Made by a program: the position numbers and the translations under genes. DNA of 43,670 nucleotides from Oscillospiraceae bacterium (GTDB lineage: Bacteria > Bacillota > Clostridia > Oscillospirales > Acutalibacteraceae), in contig SVPY01000023.1 of the NCBI GenBank assembly GCA_015065615.1, positions 1-43,670 of the forward strand. The letters are read 5' to 3'. The notes beneath the pieces are model-generated. The model was not told the DNA's origin, searched no databases, and saw only the letters and a program-made list of their open reading frames with translations. The first letter of the stretch is position 1. The number at the start of each line of letters is the position of its first letter. Of the stretch, positions 1-6,896 are shown in pieces.

Positions 1-139
1 TTTTAGTTGTGTGGTCGCCAAACCACTTCTAATATATCAAGGAGCTTTTTATTTGTCTACTTCTTTCCTCGCTTGAAGCTTTTTATTTTCCCCCAGCATT
101 GCTGGGGGTTTTCTTTGTCTTGGACAATAAAAAAAATAA
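1..139. other. Left edge, no recognisable gene
   Basis: The first 75 bases are open in one plus-strand frame that ends in a TGA at 74-76, but the stretch is too short to identify. It could be the tail of a plus-strand gene starting outside the window, since a plus-strand terminator follows at 90-116. The motif AGCTTTTTATTT occurs twice (around 44-55 and 77-88). Confidence 0.4.
90..116 (+). terminator. Rho-independent terminator, plus strand
   Basis: A perfect 8-bp stem (CCCCCAGC at 90-97, GCTGGGGG at 101-108) with a 3-base loop is followed by a T-rich run. It would end a transcript entering from the left of the window. Confidence 0.8.
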
Positions 140-163
140 CTCCCACAGCATTAACTGTGGGAG
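132..163 (-). terminator. Terminator of the EEP-family gene
   Basis: A 9-bp perfect stem (CTCCCACAG at 140-148, CTGTGGGAG at 155-163) lies just past the stop of the minus-strand gene at 179. Read on the minus strand it is followed by a long T run (132-138). Confidence 0.85.
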
Positions 164-178
164 AATTTTTATGCTCAA

Positions 179-955
179 TTATTTAATTTCAAGCTCAATG
201 TAAGTGCCGAAGTGGTCGGAGGGGTATTTGCCATCGAAGGTATCCTTCAATACTTCGAACTTTTTAGGTGCGAAGCCATCGTTAATAAAGCAGTGGTCAA
301 TGGCGCCGTAGCCCTTCTTTTCAAACATTTCCTGAGCTCTTACTTCGTCGTAGCCGTGGTAAGTGTATGAAGCGTAGTTTAAAGTAGCCTTATTTACGTC
401 CGTATAGTACTTCTCCATAGTTTTGAAGCCTAAACTTTCGCGGCACATATTATAGTCGGCTGTTAAAAGCGTGGGGTAAGAGGAAACCTTTAAATTCATT
501 TCGTGCATAAGCTCGGCAGAATCCACCTGGCACTTATCGCCGAAACCGAAGTGAGTGTTAAAATACGTGATAATTTTGCCCGTTGCCTTTTCCTTAAGGT
601 TTACCCATAAGCACATACGGTAGCAGCCTATCTTGTCCCAGCCTTTTGAAGATACTTCGGGAGTATCGGAAAACCAGAAGTGACCCTTATCAACAAGCTC
701 AAATTTATCCTTTTTCCATAAAATGGGAGAACTCTCCATCTCATTAAAAGCTCTGTAGAGATTATGAATATCGTACTTATCAAGGAAAGATCTTCTTATA
801 TAGGGCCACCAGGCGGGTCTGCACTCCTGAAAACCTATTAAATCGGGGTCTTTTGCGAGTACTATTTTCTCTAATCTGGGGGCTCTCTCGGCAATTGAAT
901 GACCGTTGGGGTCATCTGTATAGCGGATATTGAAGCTGACAATTTTAAGTTCCAT
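179..955 (-). CDS. Endonuclease/exonuclease/phosphatase family protein
   Basis: This is a protein of about 258 residues with the DNase I-like (EEP) fold. Visible family features are the opening strand KIVSFNIRY, the metal-site motif GFQECRP, the central T-H-F-G segment, TADYNM (the usual D-x-N) and the C-terminal SDHFG. EEP proteins cleave phosphodiester or phosphate-ester bonds in nucleic acids, lipids or sugars; the substrate cannot be told from the sequence. The start is set at 955 because GGAG sits at the right distance upstream; a longer frame to 1045 merely translates the palindromic repeat in the leader. No signal peptide is seen, so it is likely cytoplasmic. It has its own strong promoter and terminator and is monocistronic. 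Confidence 0.85.
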   Translation of the reverse strand: MELKIVSFNIRYTDDPNGHSIAERAPRLEKIVLAKDPDLIGFQECRPAWWPYIRRSFLDKYDIHNLYRAFNEMESSPILWKKDKFELVDKGHFWFSDTPEVSSKGWDKIGCYRMCLWVNLKEKATGKIITYFNTHFGFGDKCQVDSAELMHEMNLKVSSYPTLLTADYNMCRESLGFKTMEKYYTDVNKATLNYASYTYHGYDEVRAQEMFEKKGYGAIDHCFINDGFAPKKFEVLKDTFDGKYPSDHFGTYIELEIK

Positions 956-977
956 AATTTTTCTCCTTCGTCGATAA

Positions 978-1060
978 TATCCTTCCCCGGCGGGGAAGGT
1001 GGCATTTTCGCAGAAAATGACGGATGCGGAGAATCCCTGCCGCACAATCCTGCATTTTCC
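978..1060. repeat. Double-hairpin palindromic repeat in the leader of the EEP gene
   Basis: Two adjacent perfect hairpins are visible: CCTTCCCC/GGGGAAGG (981-999, loop GGC) and CATTTTC/GAAAATG (1003-1019, loop GCA). A third weak stem, GCGG/CCGC, follows, and GCATTTTCC recurs at the far end. From memory, similar CCTTCCCC...GCATTTTC...GAAAATG elements are dispersed in many copies in Oscillospiraceae-type genomes, like REP elements. It sits between the promoter and the ribosome binding site, so it is transcribed into the 5' leader. Confidence 0.7.
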
Positions 1061-1075
1061 ATATTAACTGATTAA

Positions 1076-1103
1076 ATTATAGCATATCAAAGAGAAATGT
1101 CAA
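1076..1103 (-). promoter_or_regulatory. Sigma-A promoter of the EEP gene
   Basis: On the minus strand a perfect TTGACA (1103-1098), a 16-base spacer and a perfect TATAAT (1081-1076) are seen. Transcription should start near 1070, upstream of the double-hairpin repeat. Confidence 0.8.
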
Positions 1104-1104
1104 A

Positions 1105-1136
1105 TAAAAAACTCCTGCAAGTTTCCCTGCAGGAGT
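1105..1136 (-). terminator. Terminator of fucO
   Basis: ACTCCTGCA (1111-1119) and TGCAGGAGT (1128-1136) form a perfect 9-bp stem directly after the fucO stop. On the minus strand it is followed by TTTTTT. Confidence 0.85.
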
Positions 1137-1156
1137 AATTTACGGTTAAATTAAAA

Positions 1157-2305
1157 TCAGATAAGAGCCTTGTAGAGTTCTTTGATCTCTTCAACGGATG
1201 TATCTCTGGGGTTACCGGGGCGGCAAGCATCAGCAAATGCACTCTCGGAGAGGAAGTCGATATCTTCTTCCTTTAAAATGCCCTTAAGGTCAGCGGGGAT
1301 GCCAACGTCAGAAGAAAGCTTCTTAACAGCTTCAACAGCAGCTTTTCTGTATTCTTCCTGAGACATAGCCTCTGTGCCCTCAACACCCATAGCCTTAGCG
1401 ATGTCGCGGTATTTTTCGCCTGTTTCGGGTGCGTTGTATTCCATAATGGAGGGAAGGAGAATAGCGTTAGCTACGCCGTGAGGTGTGTCGTAAAGTGCGC
1501 CGAGGCCGTGAGCCATGGAGTGAACGATACCGAGACCTACGTTACTGAAGCCCTGACCTGCGATGTACTGAGCAAGAGCCATACCCTCTCTGCCTTCAGC
1601 TGTGTTTTCAACAGCACCACGGAGACTCTTAGCAATAAGCTCAATAGCCTTTAAGTGGAACATATCTGTCATTTCCCATGCGCCCTTTGTGATGTAGCCC
1701 TCAATAGCGTGTGTGAGAGCGTCCATACCTGTAGCGGCTGTTAAGCCCTTGGGCATTGTAGCTGTCATATCGGGGTCAACAACAGCGATCTCGGGAATAT
1801 CGTTTGTATCTACGCAAACGAACTTTCTCTTCTTCTCAACGTCTGTGATAACGTAGTTGATTGTAACTTCAGCAGCTGTACCTGCAGTTGTGGGAACTGC
1901 GATTGTGAAAACAGCGTGATTCTTTGTGGGAGCAACACCCTCGAGGCTTCTTACGTCTGCAAACTCGGGGTTATTGATGATGATACCGATAGCCTTGGCT
2001 GTATCCATAGAGGAGCCGCCGCCGATTGTAACGATGCAGTCAGCGCCGCTTGCCTTATAAGCTTCAACACCTGCCAAAACGTTCTCGATTGTGGGGTTGG
2101 GCTTAATGTCGCTGAAAACTGCGTACTCGATGTTTGCTGCATCTAAAAGGTCTGTAACCTTAGCTGTAACGCCGAACTTAATGAGGTCGGGGTCGGAGCA
2201 AACGAATACCTTCTTGTAGCCTCTCTGATTGATAATGCCGGGGATCTCAGCGATAGCGCCTTTGCCGTGATAGGAAATTGTGTTTAAAACGATTCTCTGT
2301 GCCAT
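1157..2305 (-). CDS. fucO: Lactaldehyde reductase, iron-dependent group III alcohol dehydrogenase
   Basis: The protein has 382 residues, the same length as E. coli FucO, and as far as I recall that sequence it is similar end to end. FucO reduces L-lactaldehyde to 1,2-propanediol with NADH in anaerobic fucose and rhamnose breakdown. The N-terminal nucleotide fold carries GGGS at 95-98. The C-terminal iron site is intact: Asp195, His199 (DALTH), His262 and His276 (TPHG). The start is supported by a GAAAGGATG ribosome binding site. No fucose or rhamnose genes are adjacent, so another role as a general alcohol or aldehyde reductase is possible. It is expressed alone from its own promoter, with a possible redox-sensing (Rex-like) operator just downstream of the -10. 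Confidence 0.9.
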   Translation of the reverse strand: MAQRIVLNTISYHGKGAIAEIPGIINQRGYKKVFVCSDPDLIKFGVTAKVTDLLDAANIEYAVFSDIKPNPTIENVLAGVEAYKASGADCIVTIGGGSSMDTAKAIGIIINNPEFADVRSLEGVAPTKNHAVFTIAVPTTAGTAAEVTINYVITDVEKKRKFVCVDTNDIPEIAVVDPDMTATMPKGLTAATGMDALTHAIEGYITKGAWEMTDMFHLKAIELIAKSLRGAVENTAEGREGMALAQYIAGQGFSNVGLGIVHSMAHGLGALYDTPHGVANAILLPSIMEYNAPETGEKYRDIAKAMGVEGTEAMSQEEYRKAAVEAVKKLSSDVGIPADLKGILKEEDIDFLSESAFADACRPGNPRDTSVEEIKELYKALI

Positions 2306-2353
2306 TTTAATTCATCCTTTCAATTATGTATGTTGTTGTTTTGCCAAATTTGA

Positions 2354-2371
2354 TTGACAAATAAATAACAA
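2354..2371. promoter_or_regulatory. Candidate Rex-type operator upstream of fucO
   Basis: TTGACAAATAAATAACAA matches the Rex consensus TTGTTAAnnnnTTAACAA at 11 of 14 defined positions, and at 6 of 7 in one half. It lies at the expected transcription start of fucO, where a repressor would block it. AT-rich sequence makes chance matches fairly likely. Confidence 0.35.
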
Positions 2372-2384
2372 TATCGGTATTTAT

Positions 2385-2413
2385 ATTATAAACCCTAAAA
2401 GCATAAAAATCAA
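2385..2413 (-). promoter_or_regulatory. Sigma-A promoter of fucO
   Basis: On the minus strand TTGATT (2413-2408), a 17-base spacer and TATAAT (2390-2385) precede fucO, leaving a leader of roughly 75 bases. Confidence 0.7.
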
Positions 2414-2644
2414 TACATTAATGATTATATCTGTTTATAAATTTTACTTGCAGCTTTGAAAGTAGCTTTTTTCAACAAAATATTAAAAAATTTTCAATAA
2501 ATACTTGACTTTTTACCAAGAATGTTGTAATTTTAATTTGTAAGGATTGATTAAATTATTTTCATTTATGAAAAGTATTTTGTGAATTTAACCATATCCG
2601 TTTAAATCAGAGTACGAGTTGTTCATTTCCATATTCTTTCTTTT

Positions 2645-2840
2645 GGGCTGGGGGAAACTCCAGCCCCCTTTCCTTTTATATGGAATAATAAAAGGATATG
2701 GGGGCGGATTTCTTGATGCGCAGTAACAATATATTTACCTTGGTAAATATATTTAAAGGGCGCCTGTTTGTTATAAAACCACTCATTATTTTATGCGCCC
2801 GTTGCCCCCTTTCCTTTTTTAGGGATATGGGGGCGGATTT
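2645..2840. repeat. Duplicated hairpin element flanking a 26-bp palindrome
   Basis: Two hairpins share the same arms. GCCCCCTTTCCTTTT occurs at 2663-2677 and 2804-2818, and GGATATGGGGGCGGATTT at 2694-2711 and 2823-2840, so each copy folds as CCCCC...GGGGG. Between them lie AATATATTTACC/GGTAAATATATT (2728-2753, 2-base loop) and the pair GGGCGC (2758-2763)/GCGCCC (2795-2800). A further hairpin, GGCTGG/CCAGCC, lies at 2646-2665. Each hairpin copy runs into T-rich sequence, so tandem termination is possible, but no gene feeds into it from the left. Confidence 0.7.
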
Positions 2841-3005
2841 TTTGTATTCAAGTAAAGTTTTTCATAAATATTCCTTTTCTTATTTATTTTTTCTTTAATT
2901 AATAGTAAAATATTTATTAACAGATTTCTGTATTCACTTTAAAAACACATTTCCCTGTTATTATTAATAAAGAGCACAGTAATAATTTTATAAAGGAGTA
3001 AAAAG

Positions 3006-3683
3006 ATGGCTCATATTCTGATAGTAGACGACGAACCGCAGATAAGACTCATAATAAAAAAATACGCCGAATTCGAAGGCTACACCGTAAGTGAAGCCGC
3101 CGACGGAAAAGAAGCTGTTAATTTATTGAAATCAGAAAAAAACAAATTCGATATAGTGATCATGGATATTATGATGCCCGAAATTGACGGCTTTACAGCG
3201 GTTAACAAGATACGCGAATTTTCCTCCGTTCCCATTCTTATGCTCTCTGCAAGGGGCGAAGAATACGACAGAATACGCGGCTTTGAGCTTGGTATAGACG
3301 ATTACGTGGTAAAGCCCTTCTCCCCCAAGGAGCTCACTCTCAGGATTCACGCCATATTGGCAAGATCCGCCCACAAAACCGATTCAAACCACGATTATTT
3401 CTGCGCGGAAGGTCTTAAAATTGATTACACCAGCAGAATAGTAACGGTAAACGGTGAAAGAGTTGAGCTTTCACCAAAGGAATACGACCTTTTATATTAC
3501 CTTGTTAACAATAAAAATATCGCCCTCAGCCGCGATAAACTGATAAGCAACGTATGGGGTTACGATTTTTACGGCGACGACAGAACACTCGACACCCACA
3601 TAAAGCTTTTAAGAAAAAGCCTTAAGGAATACAATAAATTTATTGTTACGCTGAGAGGAGTAGGATACAGATTTGAGTGTTAA
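3006..3683 (+). CDS. OmpR/PhoB-family response regulator
   Basis: This 225-residue protein has a receiver domain (about 1-115) and a winged-helix DNA-binding domain (about 125-225). The acidic pocket D8-D9, the phosphoacceptor D54 in IMDIMMP, the switch Thr/Ser in LMLSARGE and the Lys in VVKPFSP are all present. The DNA-binding part shows SPKEYDLLYYLV and the closing VRGVGYRFE-like segment (LRGVGYRFEC). It receives phosphate from the kinase encoded immediately downstream, whose frame overlaps its last 11 bases. The start has AAAGGAG at the usual distance. The signal and targets are unknown. Confidence 0.93.
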   Translation: MAHILIVDDEPQIRLIIKKYAEFEGYTVSEAADGKEAVNLLKSEKNKFDIVIMDIMMPEIDGFTAVNKIREFSSVPILMLSARGEEYDRIRGFELGIDDYVVKPFSPKELTLRIHAILARSAHKTDSNHDYFCAEGLKIDYTSRIVTVNGERVELSPKEYDLLYYLVNNKNIALSRDKLISNVWGYDFYGDDRTLDTHIKLLRKSLKEYNKFIVTLRGVGYRFEC

Positions 3684-5184
3684 ATTTTCAAAAAGCTTCA
3701 AAATAGGTATACGAGCCAAGCTCATTATGGGTTTTATGGCGTTTACTCTGCTTATAGGTATACTTTTGTGGGTATTTGAAACCTTCTTTTTAAATTCCTT
3801 TTACGTAATTATAAAGGAACAGGAGCTTAAAAATACCGCAAACTACATTGAAAAACACGTATACAGCGATAATCTTTACGACGAAGCTTTAAGTAAACTG
3901 AAATCTACGGATATCGACGTATTGGTATGCGATAACACAGGTAAAACTAAGCTGCAGATTTCTCAGCTTGGCAGCGACAGCCTGATAAGATTCGACCGCG
4001 AGCTTCGCCTGAAAATTTACCGCGATACCTGGTCAGAAGGCGGCGAACAGCTCACTAATTTTTCGGTAAAATATCAAAAGCCCGAAGCAACTCCCGATCT
4101 GGGGGCTATGAACGGAATAAATTATTTACCTGAAATGAACGATAAGCTGCCACTTTTTAAGTACAACGAGCCCGTAGTTAATGACAGTATGATATATACG
4201 AAGGTTATAAGCGGAAATCGTGATGATTCAAGACTTATTATACTTATCACCGACATGGTGCCCGTTGATTCCATGGTGGAAACTTTAAAATACCAGCTTT
4301 TATGGGTCACGGTAATAATGGTAGTTCTCTCTCTTTTCTTATCGCTTATTTTATCCCGCTCAATATCAAAGCCGATAGTAGCGATAACCAAAAATGCGGA
4401 AAAACTTGCCCAGGGCAATTACGATATCCATTTTGAGGATTCCTCCACAAAGGAGATAAGCCAGCTTGCAAATACTCTTAATTACACAAGAAGCGAGCTC
4501 AATAAGGTAGATGAATTCAGAAAAGAGCTTATTGCCAACGTCTCCCACGATTTAAGAACACCCCTTACAATGATTCACGGCTACAGCGAGGTAATGCGCG
4601 ATATCCCCGGCGAAAACACCCCCGAAAACGTACAGATAATAATAGACGAAGCCGAAAGACTTAATCTTTTAGTAAACGACCTGTTGGATATAAGTAAACT
4701 TGAATCGGGCAAAATGGAGCTTAATAAGGAAAAATTCAATCTTACTAAGCTTATAAACGATATTCTGAAGCGTTACGATAAGCTTGCGGATTATAAAATA
4801 AGATTTGAGTACGAAAAAGAATGCTTCGTATTTGCCGACGAGCTGAAAATCACTCAGGTTTTATATAACCTTATAAACAACGCCATTACCTACACCGGCG
4901 AGGATAAATGTATTTATCTCAATCAGGAAATTATCAAAAACGAAGTAAAAATAAGTGTAACCGACACGGGCGAGGGCATACCTCAGGATAAACTCCCGTA
5001 TATCTGGGAGAGATACTACAAAATAAGCAAAAACCACAAGCGCGCAAACGTAGGCACAGGTCTGGGGCTTTCCATAGTAAAGAATATCCTCTCCCTGCAC
5101 GGCGGTAAATACGGCGTTATAAGCGACATAAACAAGGGCAGTACCTTCTATTTTACTTTAAATTTAAGTTCGGATATCCTGTAA
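3673..5184 (+). CDS. Membrane sensor histidine kinase
   Basis: The 503-residue partner kinase begins with TTG and overlaps the regulator gene by 11 bases; GAGGAG upstream supports the start. Order of parts: transmembrane helix about 15-38, an extracytoplasmic sensor region of about 165 residues, transmembrane helix about 208-229, HAMP linker (about 232-285), dimerisation/phosphoacceptor domain with His292 in SHDLRTPL, and an ATPase domain with N box NLINNAITY, G1 DTGEGIP, and G2 GTGLGLSIV. All catalytic motifs are intact. The sensor region is not one I recognise, so the stimulus is unknown. A terminator follows directly. Confidence 0.93.
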   Translation: MSVKFSKSFKIGIRAKLIMGFMAFTLLIGILLWVFETFFLNSFYVIIKEQELKNTANYIEKHVYSDNLYDEALSKLKSTDIDVLVCDNTGKTKLQISQLGSDSLIRFDRELRLKIYRDTWSEGGEQLTNFSVKYQKPEATPDLGAMNGINYLPEMNDKLPLFKYNEPVVNDSMIYTKVISGNRDDSRLIILITDMVPVDSMVETLKYQLLWVTVIMVVLSLFLSLILSRSISKPIVAITKNAEKLAQGNYDIHFEDSSTKEISQLANTLNYTRSELNKVDEFRKELIANVSHDLRTPLTMIHGYSEVMRDIPGENTPENVQIIIDEAERLNLLVNDLLDISKLESGKMELNKEKFNLTKLINDILKRYDKLADYKIRFEYEKECFVFADELKITQVLYNLINNAITYTGEDKCIYLNQEIIKNEVKISVTDTGEGIPQDKLPYIWERYYKISKNHKRANVGTGLGLSIVKNILSLHGGKYGVISDINKGSTFYFTLNLSSDIL

Positions 5185-5189
5185 AAAAC

Positions 5190-5231
5190 AAAGAGAAGAC
5201 TCGTGACAAAAAGCGAATCTTCTCTTTTATT
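5190..5231. terminator. Bidirectional terminator between the kinase and the RNase M5-like gene
   Basis: AAAGAGAAGA (5190-5199) and TCTTCTCTTT (5218-5227) form a 10-bp stem. T runs on the plus side and A runs on the other side let it serve both convergent operons. Confidence 0.75.
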
Positions 5232-5241
5232 TTATCTTATT

Positions 5242-5826
5242 TTAAATTATATCCTTTATTAATTCTTCGTCGCAGGTGTTTAAATAATCAAGCAAGGCTT
5301 TATTGCTTAAATATTCGGGAAGCTTTAATTTTTTTAAAAATTCTTTTTTGCGTTCGAAGCTTCCCTCACAGCCCGTAAGACCTAAATTATAAAGGTCGGC
5401 GGCAGTAAATTTGCGGCGGTTTTCATCCGATTTTTCTGTATCTTCAAAGGCGCCGCATTTAACGAGGGCTTCAAGTAAAATTTCCTTTGAAAGTCCCTCA
5501 ACTCCCAATAAGCCCTCTTTGCTGTCCTTCTCTTTTCTTGCCTCCCTGCCCTTTATGCCGGGCGCGTAGCAATTTTTAATAAGGCTTAAACTTATAAAGC
5601 TTTTAAGGTGGTTTCTTATAAGAAATCCCGCAGAATCGGAATCGGTTATTATAAGCAAGCCTCTTTCTGCGGCAAGACGCTTAATATATTCCTTTTTTTC
5701 CTTGTTTTTAAATATACCGAAGCCGTCGGTGGGAATAATCAACGCATCAATAAAACTTTCAAGCTTTATTTTATCGTACTTACCTTCCACTATTACGGCG
5801 CGGCTCAACTTTATTTTTTCGCTCAT
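5242..5826 (-). CDS. rnmV: RNase M5-like Toprim protein
   Basis: The protein has 194 residues. The Toprim motifs are VEGKYD with Glu14 and TDSDSAG with Asp62 and Asp64, followed by the family's PGIKG...KEG..GVEG segment and a C-terminal region matching ADLYNLGLTG in RNase M5 proteins. RNase M5 trims 5S rRNA precursors, aided by ribosomal protein L18. In Bacillus the gene sits next to ksgA; here it closes the comEC-holA operon, so context does not confirm the function. The start has GGTG nearby. The symbol rests on similarity from memory; a related DUF4093-type Toprim protein of other function is possible. Confidence 0.7.
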   Translation of the reverse strand: MSEKIKLSRAVIVEGKYDKIKLESFIDALIIPTDGFGIFKNKEKKEYIKRLAAERGLLIITDSDSAGFLIRNHLKSFISLSLIKNCYAPGIKGREARKEKDSKEGLLGVEGLSKEILLEALVKCGAFEDTEKSDENRRKFTAADLYNLGLTGCEGSFERKKEFLKKLKLPEYLSNKALLDYLNTCDEELIKDII

Positions 5827-5840
5827 TTTTTCACCGAAAA

Positions 5841-6884
5841 TTATTTATCTATTTTAAGGGCAACCAGTAAATTTGCCACAAGCTGCTGAAGCACCAGTTC
5901 ACCCGAAACTCGGGAGCTTTTTAAAAGCACGTCGGCTTCAAGCAAAATATCAATACAGCGCCTGAGTTTACTTAAAGAGATGTTTCTTACGTCCCTTTCA
6001 GCGTTTTTTAGCCTGAATTCTTTGCCTTTATATTCACTGAGCTCCGATAAATCCTCGCTCTTTTTGCCTGCATTCAAAGCGGTTTTCACCGTGTACATAT
6101 CTATAAAAGTGCCCGACAGCACGGAAACTATACCCACGGGCTTTTCGCCGAAATATAAAAGATTATCGATTATTTCGTAGGCTTCATCAAAATTGGAGGC
6201 AATAATGGCTTTGGAAAGGGAGAAAATTTTAGCTTCGGGGGTTTTTGTTACTAAATTTTCCACGTCCTCCCTTGTTACCTCGCGGTTTCTGCAGAAGGAA
6301 GAAAGCTTTATAGTCTCGTTTAAAATGGCGTTAAGGTCACTGCCCACGTAATCGGCAACTCTGCCTGCAAGCTCACGGCTTATTACGGCATTCTCTTTTT
6401 CGCATACCGCCGTAATAAATTTAATAAGCTCCCCTCTCTCTTTTTCTTTAAACTCCACTACGGTGGCGTTTTTATCAATAATTTTAAAGAAATTCTTCCA
6501 CTTGGCATTCTTTTTGGGGTCAAAAGCCAGAGTAGGGTAGAAAAACACCAGCACGGTATCTTCGGAAGGGTCCGAAACAAGCTGTGTAATTTTACTTAAC
6601 TCCGAAGCGTTTTTATTTTCTATATTATAGTCCGAAACAAATACGAACTTTTTCTCCTCCATAAAGGGAAGCGCCAAAGCGGCATCGGCAATATCATCCG
6701 CGGCTGCGTCACTTGTGAAGGAATTTAAATTAAATTCCTCGAAACCGCACTTTGAAGCTATGGAGTACATATTTTTGTAAGCTTTTTTTACAAGATACTT
6801 TTCACTGCCGAAAAGCACGTAAATGGGTGTAAATTCCCTTGACTCAAGATGTTTTTTCAGTTTATTTTCTTCTAAATATGGCAT
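5841..6884 (-). CDS. holA: DNA polymerase III delta subunit
   Basis: At 347 residues this has the usual HolA length. The N-terminal AAA+-like part opens with the typical PIYVLFGSEKYLVKKA and continues with the DLNAILNE helix that precedes the lid domain; the C-terminal collar domain runs to LVANLLVAL. The delta subunit opens the beta sliding clamp during clamp loading. The gene follows comEC by 12 bases and precedes the RNase M5-like gene by 14, so the three are probably co-transcribed. comEC-holA adjacency is common in Bacillota. Confidence 0.92.
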   Translation of the reverse strand: MPYLEENKLKKHLESREFTPIYVLFGSEKYLVKKAYKNMYSIASKCGFEEFNLNSFTSDAAADDIADAALALPFMEEKKFVFVSDYNIENKNASELSKITQLVSDPSEDTVLVFFYPTLAFDPKKNAKWKNFFKIIDKNATVVEFKEKERGELIKFITAVCEKENAVISRELAGRVADYVGSDLNAILNETIKLSSFCRNREVTREDVENLVTKTPEAKIFSLSKAIIASNFDEAYEIIDNLLYFGEKPVGIVSVLSGTFIDMYTVKTALNAGKKSEDLSELSEYKGKEFRLKNAERDVRNISLSKLRRCIDILLEADVLLKSSRVSGELVLQQLVANLLVALKIDK

Positions 6885-6896
6885 ATTTACCGCCTG

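Larger units (their letters stand above)
2306..3005. other. 700-bp gene-free gap
   Basis: The left half is AT-rich and holds the fucO promoter. From 2645 to 2840 there is a cluster of GC-rich hairpins with duplicated sequence, listed separately. The rest leads to the response regulator, whose ribosome binding site AAAGGAG lies just before 3006. A 66-codon frame across 2698-2898 is read straight through the hairpins and is not considered a gene. Confidence 0.6.

Noticed and set aside
179-1045. Longer N-terminus for the EEP-family protein
   Set aside because: The extra 30 residues translate the palindromic repeat, and the ribosome binding site fits the ATG at 955.
2645-2840. Possible CRISPR-like array
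   Set aside because: Only two copies of each arm, unequal spacing and palindromic content; no cas genes in the window.
2698-2898. A 66-codon plus-strand frame beginning in the hairpin region
   Set aside because: It is read through duplicated hairpins, has no ribosome binding site and no protein-like composition.
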